DNA of 42,658 nt, from NCBI GenBank assembly GCA_002705085.1, contig PAHO01000036.1:1-42658 (forward strand). Direction: 5' to 3'. Under the pieces are notes generated by a model. The model saw only the letters and a program-made list of their open reading frames with translations, had not been told where the DNA came from and ran no database searches. The translations under genes were made by a program, and so were the position numbers. This document shows, one piece after another, positions 17,232 to 24,604 of the stretch. Numbering within the stretch: position 1 is the stretch's first letter; each line of letters opens with the position of its first letter. Source of the stretch: Phycisphaerae bacterium (GTDB lineage Bacteria > Planctomycetota > Phycisphaerae > Phycisphaerales > SM1A02).

Positions 17232-17465
17232 ATGCCATGCGTTCTGATTCCAGACCGTCAACCCGGAGGATTTGGCGTGACGCTGCTTCCGCCGGACAAC
17301 AGCACCCCAATCCCACTCCCCATACGAGACACAGACCCTCGGGCCGTCTGGGATTCTGTATGCCAACTCATCATTGACTTTGAGCAATCGGCCCCGAGGA
17401 ACTCCCCCCCATGGTTGCGGCCTACGGATGCCTTTCTGGACGCCCTGAACGGTGGGACTCCTTGA
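17232..17465 (+). CDS. Small hypothetical protein
   Basis: 77 residues from the ATG at 17232, chosen because GAGGT lies about seven bases upstream; in-frame ATGs at 17163 and 17193 have poorer sites. I do not recognise it. It begins MPCVLIPDRQPGGFGVTLLP, contains a hydrophobic helix-like DSVCQLIIDF, is proline-rich and ends LDALNGGTP. No signal peptide or membrane segment. The stop is 32 bases before the preferred start of the acyltransferase fusion, so they are probably one transcript. An antisense frame over the same bases looks less protein-like. Confidence 0.5.
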   Translation: MPCVLIPDRQPGGFGVTLLPPDNSTPIPLPIRDTDPRAVWDSVCQLIIDFEQSAPRNSPPWLRPTDAFLDALNGGTP

Positions 17466-17497
17466 CCAAAGGCCACTCGGGAGCGGATGATGGTGCT

Positions 17498-19303
17498 GTG
17501 ACCCAAGAAGAAGAAACTCATGGCGAACTGAAGATCCCAAATCCTTTTCGGGATCCGGTCCGTCGTCGAATGGCGTCCATGGCTTTACCCGCCATCAGCC
17601 GAATGCTTCGAGTGGGCGCTTTGAATCGGATTGTTCAGGACTCATTGGCCCACATACCCGAGATGAATGGTCCCGACGCCATCTTGCACACCATGGGCGC
17701 GAGTTACGAAACCTCTGAAGAAGACTTGGCCCGGATCCCAAGAGAAGGACCATGCGTGGTGGTGGCCAACCACCCCTTTGGCGGCATCGAAGGCTTGGCC
17801 CTGATGTCGCTGGTCCTCCAAGTTCGGCCCGACGCCAAGACATTGGGCAATCGGATTCTGGGACTGATACCACCGCTTCGTGATCATTTGCTTCTGGTCG
17901 ACGTGCTCGGTGGCGGGGCCCGCGCCAATACCAAGAGCATGCGAGCAACCTTGAGCCATTTGCGTAATGGCGGGCTTTTGGCCGTGTTCCCCGCCGGTGA
18001 AGTCTCCCACGCCCGGTTGACACGACCATTCGTCGCCGACCCGCCATGGTCTGACACCATCGCTCGATTGGCCAAACGAAGTGGCGCGCCAATTGTCCCC
18101 CTCCGCTTCGCTGGCCACAATGGTGTGGCGTTCCAATTGGCCGGCTTGGTGCATCCCCGACTCCGTACCGTCATGTTGCCCAAAGAAGTCGTCAACAAAA
18201 ATCACGCACGACTTCAAGTGGCCATCGGACATCCAATCCGCAAAAAGGATGCTGACGCTCTCGCCGATGCGAGCGAGCTGAACGCGGTGATGCGGGCCCG
18301 TTGTGATCTTCTGGCCTTCCGATGGAGCCGAACTCGCAAAAAAGCGCCACCACCTTTGCCCCCCATCGAAGTGCCACCGTTGTCTGCGGCAGGAAAACAA
18401 GAAATTCAACGGTGCCTTGAACGAGAAACCATTGCCGAAAGAGGCGACCTAGCCCTCACGCTGGCCAAACATGACGAAATCACCAACGTCATGCCCCACA
18501 TCGGTGCACTGCGTGAAGAGGCCTACCGTGCCGTTGGCGAAGGCTCAGGCAAAGACTTTGATCTGGATGAATACGACGGGCATTACCAACACTTGCTGCT
18601 CTGGGACCGGGGCGAAGAGCGTTTGGGCGGCGCGTACCGGCTTGGATTCTCCGAAGAGATTCTCCCGAAGCTTGGGCATCGAGGCCTGTACACCGCCAGC
18701 TTGTTTGAATTCAGTCCCGACTTCTTCAAACGATTGGGACCCGTCGTGGAACTGGGGCGATCATTTTTGTCCAGCGATTACCAACGCAAACCCGCCACCC
18801 TCATGCTGCTCTGGCGAGGCATCGTGCAAACGATCGCCAAACACCATCCGGAATATCGGTGGATCCTCGGTCCGGTCAGCATTCCGCCGGACCACACCCG
18901 GCCAAGTATGCGAGTGATTGCGAAATACCTGGAACAACCGCACGTCCGAAGCCCTTTTGCTTCGGAAGTCAAACCACGCACAAAGTTGAAAAAAGGCGTT
19001 CCTCTTCGACCGTTGCCAAAGATTGACCGCCTCGCCACTTCCCCCGAAGAGTTGGACGACCGCATCCGAGAGATCGACCCCATGGGACGGGGCGTCCCGG
19101 TACTGCTGCGTCAGTATCTCAAGATTGGGTCTCGACATCTCGCATTTAATGTCGATCCTGAATTCCATGACACCGTCGACAGTTTGATGCTGATGGATGG
19201 GCCCAACATTGAACGCCGCATGCGTTCGTTGATCTTTGGCCCCTATGAGGAGGCCTACTGCCGGCGGCATGGGGTTGATGTGAACCAAAAAGACGCGCCC
19301 TAA
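17498..19303 (+). CDS. PlsC-GNAT fusion, probable OlsF-type ornithine-lipid acyltransferase
   Basis: About 601 residues from the GTG at 17498. The N-terminal half is a glycerophosphate-type acyltransferase with NHPFGGIEG (catalytic His near residue 92), a following VDVLGGG and FPAGEVS. The C-terminal half (from about residue 330) is a GNAT-like domain of the OlsB/hemolysin kind: EEAYRAVGEGSGKDFDLDEYD, GAYRLGFSEE, SLFEFSP, ELGRSFLSSDYQRKPATLMLLWRGI. In OlsF these two activities make ornithine lipid: N-acylation of ornithine by the C-terminal part, then O-acylation by the N-terminal part. A polyketide- or amino-acid-lipid variant is possible. An upstream ATG at 17411 (with a GAGGAA further up) would overlap the small gene by 55 bases and add 29 dubious residues. 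Confidence 0.72.
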   Translation: MTQEEETHGELKIPNPFRDPVRRRMASMALPAISRMLRVGALNRIVQDSLAHIPEMNGPDAILHTMGASYETSEEDLARIPREGPCVVVANHPFGGIEGLALMSLVLQVRPDAKTLGNRILGLIPPLRDHLLLVDVLGGGARANTKSMRATLSHLRNGGLLAVFPAGEVSHARLTRPFVADPPWSDTIARLAKRSGAPIVPLRFAGHNGVAFQLAGLVHPRLRTVMLPKEVVNKNHARLQVAIGHPIRKKDADALADASELNAVMRARCDLLAFRWSRTRKKAPPPLPPIEVPPLSAAGKQEIQRCLERETIAERGDLALTLAKHDEITNVMPHIGALREEAYRAVGEGSGKDFDLDEYDGHYQHLLLWDRGEERLGGAYRLGFSEEILPKLGHRGLYTASLFEFSPDFFKRLGPVVELGRSFLSSDYQRKPATLMLLWRGIVQTIAKHHPEYRWILGPVSIPPDHTRPSMRVIAKYLEQPHVRSPFASEVKPRTKLKKGVPLRPLPKIDRLATSPEELDDRIREIDPMGRGVPVLLRQYLKIGSRHLAFNVDPEFHDTVDSLMLMDGPNIERRMRSLIFGPYEEAYCRRHGVDVNQKDAP

Positions 19304-19374
19304 TGGCCTGTTTTATCTGACACGGCCCATTTTGACCCCATACTTCCTTCAGTAGAGTTCGAAGGGAGCACCCG

Positions 19375-19620
19375 ATGGACTGGATCCGTACTCGAATCCT
19401 TCCCACCCCCCAACACACTTCGGTGCAGATTGCCGTCAAGTCCATTTCGGTGAGCAACCCACGCTTCCCCCAAGAAATTCAGATTCACGAGTGTGCGGTG
19501 GAAGACCCGTCCCTCACCTCACGGATCTTGGAATTGCTCGATGCTGGATTTGCCGTCGTGCTTCGCACCAACACCGGTTGGGAACACATCCTCCTTCCCC
19601 GCCAGAACGACCAAGCCTAG
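19375..19620 (+). CDS. Small hypothetical protein
   Basis: 81 residues, preceded by AGGGAG about six bases before the ATG. I do not recognise it. It looks like a small soluble alpha/beta protein: a VQIAVKSISV strand, EIQIHECAV, a RILELLDAGFAVVLRT helix-strand and a final TGWEHILLP. No signal peptide, cysteine pair or membrane helix. A TTGACC at 19332-19337 and TAGAGT at 19353-19358 could be a promoter, but the 15-base spacing is short. It sits between the acyltransferase fusion (71-base gap) and the DUF1080 gene (56-base gap) on the same strand. Confidence 0.6.
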   Translation: MDWIRTRILPTPQHTSVQIAVKSISVSNPRFPQEIQIHECAVEDPSLTSRILELLDAGFAVVLRTNTGWEHILLPRQNDQA

Positions 19621-19676
19621 AGCACCTCGATCAACGCCAAATATGCGGTACGGTTCAGGCCACAGGAGCCTTCCCC

Positions 19677-20306
19677 ATGTCCATTCTGACCGTCACCGCT
19701 TTGTTGTGGGCCTCGGGGCTCCCCCCGTACGAACCCACGTTTCAGTCCCTCTTCGATGGGCAAACCCTCAAAGGATGGATGGGAGACACTTCCGGGTACG
19801 TGGTGCGTGACGGCGCCATTACCGTCACCCCACAAGGTCGAAATCTGTACACCACGCAGGAGTATTCAGACTTTGTGCTTCGTTTTGAGTTCAAACTCAC
19901 TCCCGGCGCCAACAATGGACTCGGCATCCGAACCCCACCCAAAGGCGATGCCGCGTATGTGGGCATGGAATTGCAGATCTTGGATTCCACCCACAAAAAG
20001 TGGGCCAACCTGAAAGATTGGCAATACCACGGTTCGTGCTATGGCATTGCTGCAGCGGAACAAGGGCACCTCATGCCCACGGGATCGTGGAACCGTCAAG
20101 AAGTCACCGTGAAAGGCAGCCAAGTTCGGGTGGTGTTGAACGGCGCCACCATTTTGGATGTGGATCTGGATGAGGTCGCTCCGAAGGGCAAGACGATCGA
20201 CGGACAGGACCATCCTGGACTCCGGCAGAAGGCCGGGCACATCTGCTTCTGCGGCCATGGCGACGAAGTCGCTTTTCGCAAGCTCAGGATCAAAGCACTG
20301 AATTGA
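19677..20306 (+). CDS. Secreted single-domain DUF1080 protein
   Basis: 209 residues from the ATG at 19677, which has AGGAG nine bases upstream; a longer in-frame reading from 19491 overlaps the small gene and lacks a site. The N-terminus MSILTVTALLWASG is a likely signal peptide. The DUF1080 fold is plain: SLFDGQTLKGWMGD, YSDFVLRFEFKL, NNGLGIRTP, GMELQILDS, WNRQEVTVKGSQVRVVLNG and a final AFRKLRI. Probably acts on sugars outside the cytoplasm; substrate unknown. It stops three bases before the convergent FmdB-like gene ends, with no terminator in between. Confidence 0.87.
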   Translation: MSILTVTALLWASGLPPYEPTFQSLFDGQTLKGWMGDTSGYVVRDGAITVTPQGRNLYTTQEYSDFVLRFEFKLTPGANNGLGIRTPPKGDAAYVGMELQILDSTHKKWANLKDWQYHGSCYGIAAAEQGHLMPTGSWNRQEVTVKGSQVRVVLNGATILDVDLDEVAPKGKTIDGQDHPGLRQKAGHICFCGHGDEVAFRKLRIKALN

Positions 20307-20309
20307 ACC

Positions 20310-20549
20310 TCAGTGAGGATGACAAGCACAGGAAGGTCCACACGGGCCTCCCGGCTCGGGACCAGAATCACTCGGAGCCACCACGCCCAGCCCCAAACCC
20401 TTGGAGACCGGCGCATCAGCTGGGGTGTCACCAAGATCCAATTCGGCTTCTTCGCAGACTTGACCCCAAGTCTTCAGGGTGACGGACATGGCGTGCATCA
20501 CTTCGACCGTGCGGCCGTTTGCTTCGCAGGTGTAGTCGTACGTGGGCAT
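20310..20549 (-). CDS. FmdB-like small protein lacking the first zinc knuckle
   Basis: 79 residues. The start MPTYDYTCEANGRTVEVMHAM matches the FmdB zinc-ribbon family, but the first CxxC knuckle is replaced by CEAN. Only Cys8 and the Cys of WGQVCEEAELDLG remain before a C-terminal CGPSCACHPH tail with three cysteines and two histidines. Classical four-Cys zinc binding is therefore unlikely, although the tail could bind metal. Role unknown. It follows rsmE by 9 bases and probably shares its transcript. Confidence 0.7.
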   Translation of the reverse strand: MPTYDYTCEANGRTVEVMHAMSVTLKTWGQVCEEAELDLGDTPADAPVSKGLGLGVVAPSDSGPEPGGPCGPSCACHPH

Positions 20550-20558
20550 GGCTTTATC

Positions 20559-21239
20559 TTAGGGCAAGGAGCGGTGGGCAAGGCACCAAGATGTTGCGGC
20601 CACCGCGGCGGTCGCCACCCGAAGAATGGGAGTTGGCATGTGCATCCGCGGCACCGAAGCGTGAATGAACGCATCACGTTCGCGCGGACTCCACCCGCCC
20701 TCAGGACCAACAACCAGCACGTTGGCCTGTTGCCCCACGGATAACGAACCAGCATCCGGCTCCTCATCCAACACCACGGTGGAGGCCACCGAAGAAGCAT
20801 CAAGAAGTGATTCAAATGCAACCGTGGTGATTCGCAGAGGAACGGGCCGCTCACACTGCCGAGCTGCTTCGATGACAAGACGATCTTGCTTGTCTTCCGA
20901 TGGCAAACGAGAGAGGGACGCTTGGGAACGGTCGGCTTTGAAGAAGGCCAATTCAGAGACCCCAAGTTCAGAAAGACTGGCGATCAACTGTTTGACCACC
21001 GACGGCTCGGGCAGCCCAACCGCCACTCGAAGAGGATGAACTGGCCAAGGATTCTGGTCCACACGCTCGATGCGAGCAAGATTGCCTTCGATCGTCACTT
21101 CGGCCACTTGCCCGGCCCGATTGAACAACTGGGCCCGGTTGCTGCCCCGGCGGACGGTGCGGAGGTACCGAATTTCCTCCGGGGACAGGGGGACCACCGC
21201 GCCCAGTTCGAAGCTCTGGTCTGAATAAAGCCGTATCAC
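20559..21239 (-). CDS. rsmE: 16S rRNA (uracil-1498-N3)-methyltransferase RsmE
   Basis: 226 residues, normal for RsmE, a SPOUT-fold enzyme that methylates U1498 of 16S rRNA. Visible marks are EIRYLRTVRRG near the N-terminus, the middle VKQLIASLSELGVSELAFFKADRSQ, then VVGPEGGWSPRERDAF and the knot segment MPTPILRVATAAVAATSW. The usual ILRTETA reads ILRVATA, a conservative departure. Upstream, 67 bases separate it from the divergent TlpA-like gene; downstream it leads into the FmdB-like gene. Confidence 0.92.
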   Translation of the reverse strand: MIRLYSDQSFELGAVVPLSPEEIRYLRTVRRGSNRAQLFNRAGQVAEVTIEGNLARIERVDQNPWPVHPLRVAVGLPEPSVVKQLIASLSELGVSELAFFKADRSQASLSRLPSEDKQDRLVIEAARQCERPVPLRITTVAFESLLDASSVASTVVLDEEPDAGSLSVGQQANVLVVGPEGGWSPRERDAFIHASVPRMHMPTPILRVATAAVAATSWCLAHRSLP

Positions 21240-21306
21240 GCCATGATTGTGCGATCTTTTGGCGGCTCGTGCTAGGCTGTCCGCTCACTTCGAAAGGAAT
21301 CTCCCC

Positions 21307-22512
21307 ATGATGCTCACGCTTTCCCTGACCTTGGCCTCGAACCTGCTTCTGGCCCCACCGACCGAAGAAGAGATCAAGACAAAGATCGACGCAGCCATGG
21401 CCTTTTTCCGGGAAAAAGGCGATGACTTCTCCTTGGAAGATCCTGAGTTCCACGCCGTGCTTGATGCCCAACTTGAAGGGGTCGATCCCGCTGAATGCGA
21501 CATGGCCACCGTTCAAGCCATGACCATGCTCTGGGCCTACACCCCCAATGGCAAGCCGGTGTGGTTGGACCGCATCAAGACATTGGCCCAAGGGGATGCT
21601 TGGCTCGACGCGGCCCTGATGTTGGCCGGGATGGACGAAGTGGATGCCGCGTTGGAGATTGGCTCCATGCACGGATTTGCCGAAGTCCCCGACGAACGTC
21701 TGGGTGAAGTCATCTCGGTATTGGCCCAACTCGAAGACAGCCAATTGGAAATGATGAAGTACGAACTGCCCAACCTCATCGAACGTCTTCCGTCTGACGG
21801 CCCCAGCCTCTACGACTGGATGGAATATCCCAAGCTTCTGGTGAAAGCTGGCGTGGACTCCAACATTCGGAAAGACGCCCACGGCAAGTTGGTGGCCGCC
21901 ATCGAACTCGTAGCCAACAAGGCTGAAGGCCGTGAAAAGCGCATGATGGACAACGCCTTGAAAGTGCTCAAAGGTGCTGCCGGCCGAGGTGAGCTGATCG
22001 GATTCGAAGCCCCCAAAGTGGAGATCCTTTGGAACTCCATGGGCCAAGAATGGTGCTGCTTTGGCTGCATGAAGGGCAACGTTGTCGTGGTCGACTTCTG
22101 GGCGACCTGGTGTGGCCCCTGTGTTGGCTCGTTCCCGCAAGTCAAGGAACTCGTCGAGTACTACAAGGGCTACAACGTCACCGTCCTCGGTCTCACCAGC
22201 CCGCAAGGCGCGGTGAACTTCCGAGATGACCGCGGGCAAGTGAAGTGCGCCAGCAATGACGAAGAGTTTGCCCAAATGGCCGAGTACGTCAAAGCCATGG
22301 ACATCACTTGGCCCATCGCCTTCGCGAAGGAAGACGTCTTCAACCCCGACTTTGGCGTGCGTGGCATCCCACACGTGGCCATCATCGGCGCGGACGGCAA
22401 GACGGCCTACAACAACCTTGATCCCCGAGATCCCATGACCGAAAAAGTCAAGAAGATCAACGGGCTCCTGAAAAAGGCCGGACTGCCCCACCCCCCAGCC
22501 TTTGAAGGTTGA
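21307..22512 (+). CDS. Secreted TlpA-like thioredoxin-fold protein with long N-terminal helical domain
   Basis: 401 residues from the ATG pair at 21307, with AAGGAAT upstream. The N-terminus MMLTLSLTLASNLLL is a likely signal peptide. Residues about 20-225 are acidic and helical, without a domain I recognise. From about 232 a TlpA/ResA-like thioredoxin domain follows: VVVDFWATWCGPC with Cys269 and Cys272, and a cis-Pro in GIPHVAI (Pro355). Three extra cysteines (250, 251, 254; CCFGC) stand just before the first core strand. Likely an envelope thiol-disulfide reductase. Monocistronic, ending at a strong terminator. Confidence 0.85.
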   Translation: MMLTLSLTLASNLLLAPPTEEEIKTKIDAAMAFFREKGDDFSLEDPEFHAVLDAQLEGVDPAECDMATVQAMTMLWAYTPNGKPVWLDRIKTLAQGDAWLDAALMLAGMDEVDAALEIGSMHGFAEVPDERLGEVISVLAQLEDSQLEMMKYELPNLIERLPSDGPSLYDWMEYPKLLVKAGVDSNIRKDAHGKLVAAIELVANKAEGREKRMMDNALKVLKGAAGRGELIGFEAPKVEILWNSMGQEWCCFGCMKGNVVVVDFWATWCGPCVGSFPQVKELVEYYKGYNVTVLGLTSPQGAVNFRDDRGQVKCASNDEEFAQMAEYVKAMDITWPIAFAKEDVFNPDFGVRGIPHVAIIGADGKTAYNNLDPRDPMTEKVKKINGLLKKAGLPHPPAFEG

Positions 22513-22544
22513 ACGGGAAGAACCGCAAGGCAAAAGTGAATACA

Positions 22545-22583
22545 CAAAAAAGCACGCCGCCCAGTTGGGCGGCGTGCTTTTTT
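22545..22583. terminator. Bidirectional intrinsic terminator
   Basis: A perfect 12-bp stem (22551-22562 with 22567-22578) with an AGTT loop is flanked by an A-run on the left and a T-run (22578-22583) on the right. It can end both the TlpA-like gene from the left, 33 bases after its stop, and the tRNA-Ala transcript from the right, four bases past the tRNA 3' end. Confidence 0.93.
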
Positions 22584-22587
22584 GAAG

Positions 22588-22660
<73 letters not shown>

Positions 22661-22693
22661 AAAAAGGGTCGCAGCCTGAACTGCGGGAAGACA

Positions 22694-22722
22694 ATCATAC
22701 CCGCAAGCGCAGGCTTCGCCAA
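22694..22722 (-). promoter_or_regulatory. Sigma-70-type promoter for tRNA-Ala
   Basis: On the minus strand, TTGGCG (22717-22722) and TATGAT (22694-22699) are separated by exactly 17 bases. Transcription would start near 22687, giving a leader of about 27 bases before the mature tRNA at 22660. It begins 22 bases after the stop of the PEP-CTERM-like gene, so the tRNA need not depend on that transcript. Confidence 0.6.
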
Positions 22723-22743
22723 ACTGGTGGACGGTGACAAACT

Positions 22744-23235
22744 TCAGCGGCTTCGCCGCGAACGTCGGCCCGCCCCACAGCCTGCGGCCAAGAACAGGAA
22801 GAGGCCTGCAGGACCAGGAACCGTGCTTTGACCAACCCCCCCCAAGCCGGGTGACGATCCGGCCGCTGGGAGTGGGGTGTTCGCTGCCCAAGATTCAGGG
22901 CCGTCCCCAAGTCGTTCCGCCACCACCAGCACGCTTGTCGGCTGGAGGACTGTGTTGGGAACGTCATATGGGAAACCAAAAGGATCACCCAAGCGGGATT
23001 CTTCCCCGTCTGGGGGGCCTTCGGGCGGCCCAGACGGAGGCATCATGCCGTCTTGGTTGGTGTGCAGATAGTCCGGCCCCTTGGGATCACTTGGAAGCCC
23101 ACCACCGGGACTTCCAAAATGGTCTTGATTGGTGTGTGAATAATCGGGGTTCGGAGGAGGACGCGTGTCCTCAGCCACCACGGACTGGCCAACACCGAGT
23201 CCCATCCCCAACACCAGGCACATGCGTCCAGTCAT
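22744..23235 (-). CDS. Small secreted protein with repeated DYxHTNQD motif and PEP-CTERM-like tail
   Basis: 163 residues. The N-terminus MTGRMCLVLGMGLGVGQSVVAED is a signal peptide. The Pro/Gly-rich body holds two near-identical motifs, PDYSHTNQD (30-38) and PDYLHTNQD (54-62), then a PEGPPDGEES stretch. The tail VPGPAGLFLFLAAGCGAGRRSRR resembles the PEP-CTERM sorting signal (Val-Pro-x-Pro, hydrophobic helix, Arg cluster) often ending in Phycisphaerae exported proteins. The start at 23235 shares one base with the stop of the HTH-TPR gene (TGATG), implying coupled translation. Function unknown; it could be a surface protein or the precursor of a secreted signal controlled by or sensed through the regulator. 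Confidence 0.72.
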   Translation of the reverse strand: MTGRMCLVLGMGLGVGQSVVAEDTRPPPNPDYSHTNQDHFGSPGGGLPSDPKGPDYLHTNQDGMMPPSGPPEGPPDGEESRLGDPFGFPYDVPNTVLQPTSVLVVAERLGDGPESWAANTPLPAAGSSPGLGGVGQSTVPGPAGLFLFLAAGCGAGRRSRRSR

Positions 23236-24500
23236 CAGCGGCCCCCATCCTTGGCCACAACATCGGCATCTTGGAGAATGGACCAACCGGTCGTTCGGAA
23301 ATTGGGGAATCTTGCCATCGTTCCGGTGATCGTACGAATATCCAGGTCGTCAATCAGCATGGGCGGCGAGAACGCATTCCCTTGCCGACCGCGGACCCGA
23401 TGGCTGTGCTCCGCCGTAAACAGACGCTCACGCAGTGGCCAAGAATCCAGTCGATCGGCAATCTCCTCGCCTTTCATGGTGAAAATGGCCATGGCCCGCT
23501 GCAAGACGGACTCGTCTTCAATGGTGCGCAAGGCAACGTTGCAGCCAAAGACGCACCACCACCCAACCGATTCAAGACGGTCGCCTGGAGTGTCGTCCAA
23601 ATCAGCCAAACCTTCTTGCAGACGCTCCAAAGCTCGATTCGGGTTCAGGTCTCCACACAATGCTTCAACTTCCAGCAGGCCTCCGCGACAAGTGGATGCG
23701 ATCCCCGAAAAGGACGCATCGCCCATTTCAAGCGCCAGTTGTTCATATCGTTCGATGGCCGCCGCCAAATCTCGCTTCGCACGCAAGGCATGCACAGGAG
23801 CAAGATCGGGCTCCGCGGTCAGTGATCGACGGGAAGCATGCCCACGGACGTAGTAGGCGAAGGCTTCGGTTTTGCGATCGCGAATGGTCTGTGGCGGTCG
23901 GGCTTCATACCACTCCAAAAGATCAGCCGCGATGGAACGTGCTTCCAACACCCGCCACAAGCTGTAATACGCGTTGGCCAAGTTGGACTGCATCATCCGC
24001 CGGCGTTCCGGAGAAACCGCCGAAAGTTGAAGACCATCTTGAATGGCCTCCAGCGCGTCGGTCGCTCGCCCCATGCCATCCCAGCCGCCACAGCGCCGGT
24101 TGCACGCGCGGGCACGCTCTTCATCGTTGGTGGCCGCTTCGTAAGCTTGTTCAGCCAACGCAATCATGTCGTGGAAACGACCAGCCCGGTGAGCGGCCTG
24201 GGCCGCCGCATCCAATGCTTCAAAATCACCCTCGAACACCGGCTCGCTGGTCGGCACCTCGTCCAGCCACAGGTGGGCGACGACATCATCAAGGGTCCAA
24301 TCCAGAGTCTTGGCCAAAGCGACGATGACGTCCAATTTGGGCACCCCCGAACCGGGCACCAGCTTGGTGGGGTCGCGCCCCAACTCGGCTGAGAGTTGCT
24401 TTCGGGTCCAACCCCGGTAGTTCTGGGCCAAATCCAAAAGCTGGCCCAATCGATGGCGTCGGTCGTTGGCGGGATCGTGGTTGTCTTCGGCGTGATTCAT
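23235..24500 (-). CDS. HTH-TPR regulator
   Basis: 421 residues from the ATG at 24500, which has GGAG about nine bases upstream; another in-frame ATG at 24515 is possible. Residues about 17-78 form an XRE/Cro-like helix-turn-helix (RKQLSAELGRDPTKLVPGSGVPKLDVIVALAKTLDW). From about 95 to 360 is a helical array of TPR type (ALDAAAQAAHRAGRFHDMIALAEQAYEAA, RATDALEAIQDGLQL, NLANAYYSLWRVLEARSIAADLLEWYEA). This is the domain order of RRNPP-type regulators that bind secreted peptides in Firmicutes, although the overall sequence is not like those. The overlapping downstream gene encodes a small secreted protein, and a perfect palindrome lies upstream, suggesting autoregulation. Confidence 0.78.
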   Translation of the reverse strand: MNHAEDNHDPANDRRHRLGQLLDLAQNYRGWTRKQLSAELGRDPTKLVPGSGVPKLDVIVALAKTLDWTLDDVVAHLWLDEVPTSEPVFEGDFEALDAAAQAAHRAGRFHDMIALAEQAYEAATNDEERARACNRRCGGWDGMGRATDALEAIQDGLQLSAVSPERRRMMQSNLANAYYSLWRVLEARSIAADLLEWYEARPPQTIRDRKTEAFAYYVRGHASRRSLTAEPDLAPVHALRAKRDLAAAIERYEQLALEMGDASFSGIASTCRGGLLEVEALCGDLNPNRALERLQEGLADLDDTPGDRLESVGWWCVFGCNVALRTIEDESVLQRAMAIFTMKGEEIADRLDSWPLRERLFTAEHSHRVRGRQGNAFSPPMLIDDLDIRTITGTMARFPNFRTTGWSILQDADVVAKDGGR

Positions 24501-24512
24501 GAGAGGAATCTC

Positions 24513-24536
24513 CATGGTGCGTCACTTTGCACCATG
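24513..24536. promoter_or_regulatory. Perfect palindrome upstream of the HTH-TPR gene, candidate operator
   Basis: CATGGTGC (24513-24520) is matched exactly by GCACCATG (24529-24536) with an eight-base spacer, so the arm centres lie 16 bases apart. It ends 13 bases before the chosen start at 24500 and covers the alternative start at 24515. A dimeric HTH protein binding here would block its own transcription or translation. Inferred from position and symmetry. Confidence 0.5.
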
Positions 24537-24557
24537 CTGCCTTTACGCAGAACAACC

Positions 24558-24573
24558 GCGGCGGTTTCGCCGC
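24558..24573 (-). terminator. Weak hairpin after the S9 peptidase gene
   Basis: On the minus strand GCGGCG, AAAC, CGCCGC forms a six-bp stem with a four-base loop, followed by GGTTGTTCT. It lies about 30 bases after the peptidase stop at 24605 and would separate that operon from the HTH-TPR pair. The U-tract is poor. Confidence 0.35.
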
Positions 24574-24604
24574 ACATCAAAATGATCGATTGGGCTAAAT
24601 CCGC

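Noticed and set aside
21246-21287. Promoter for the TlpA-like gene (TTGTGC ... TAGGCT)
   Set aside because: The spacing of 20 bases is too long for a confident sigma-70 promoter.
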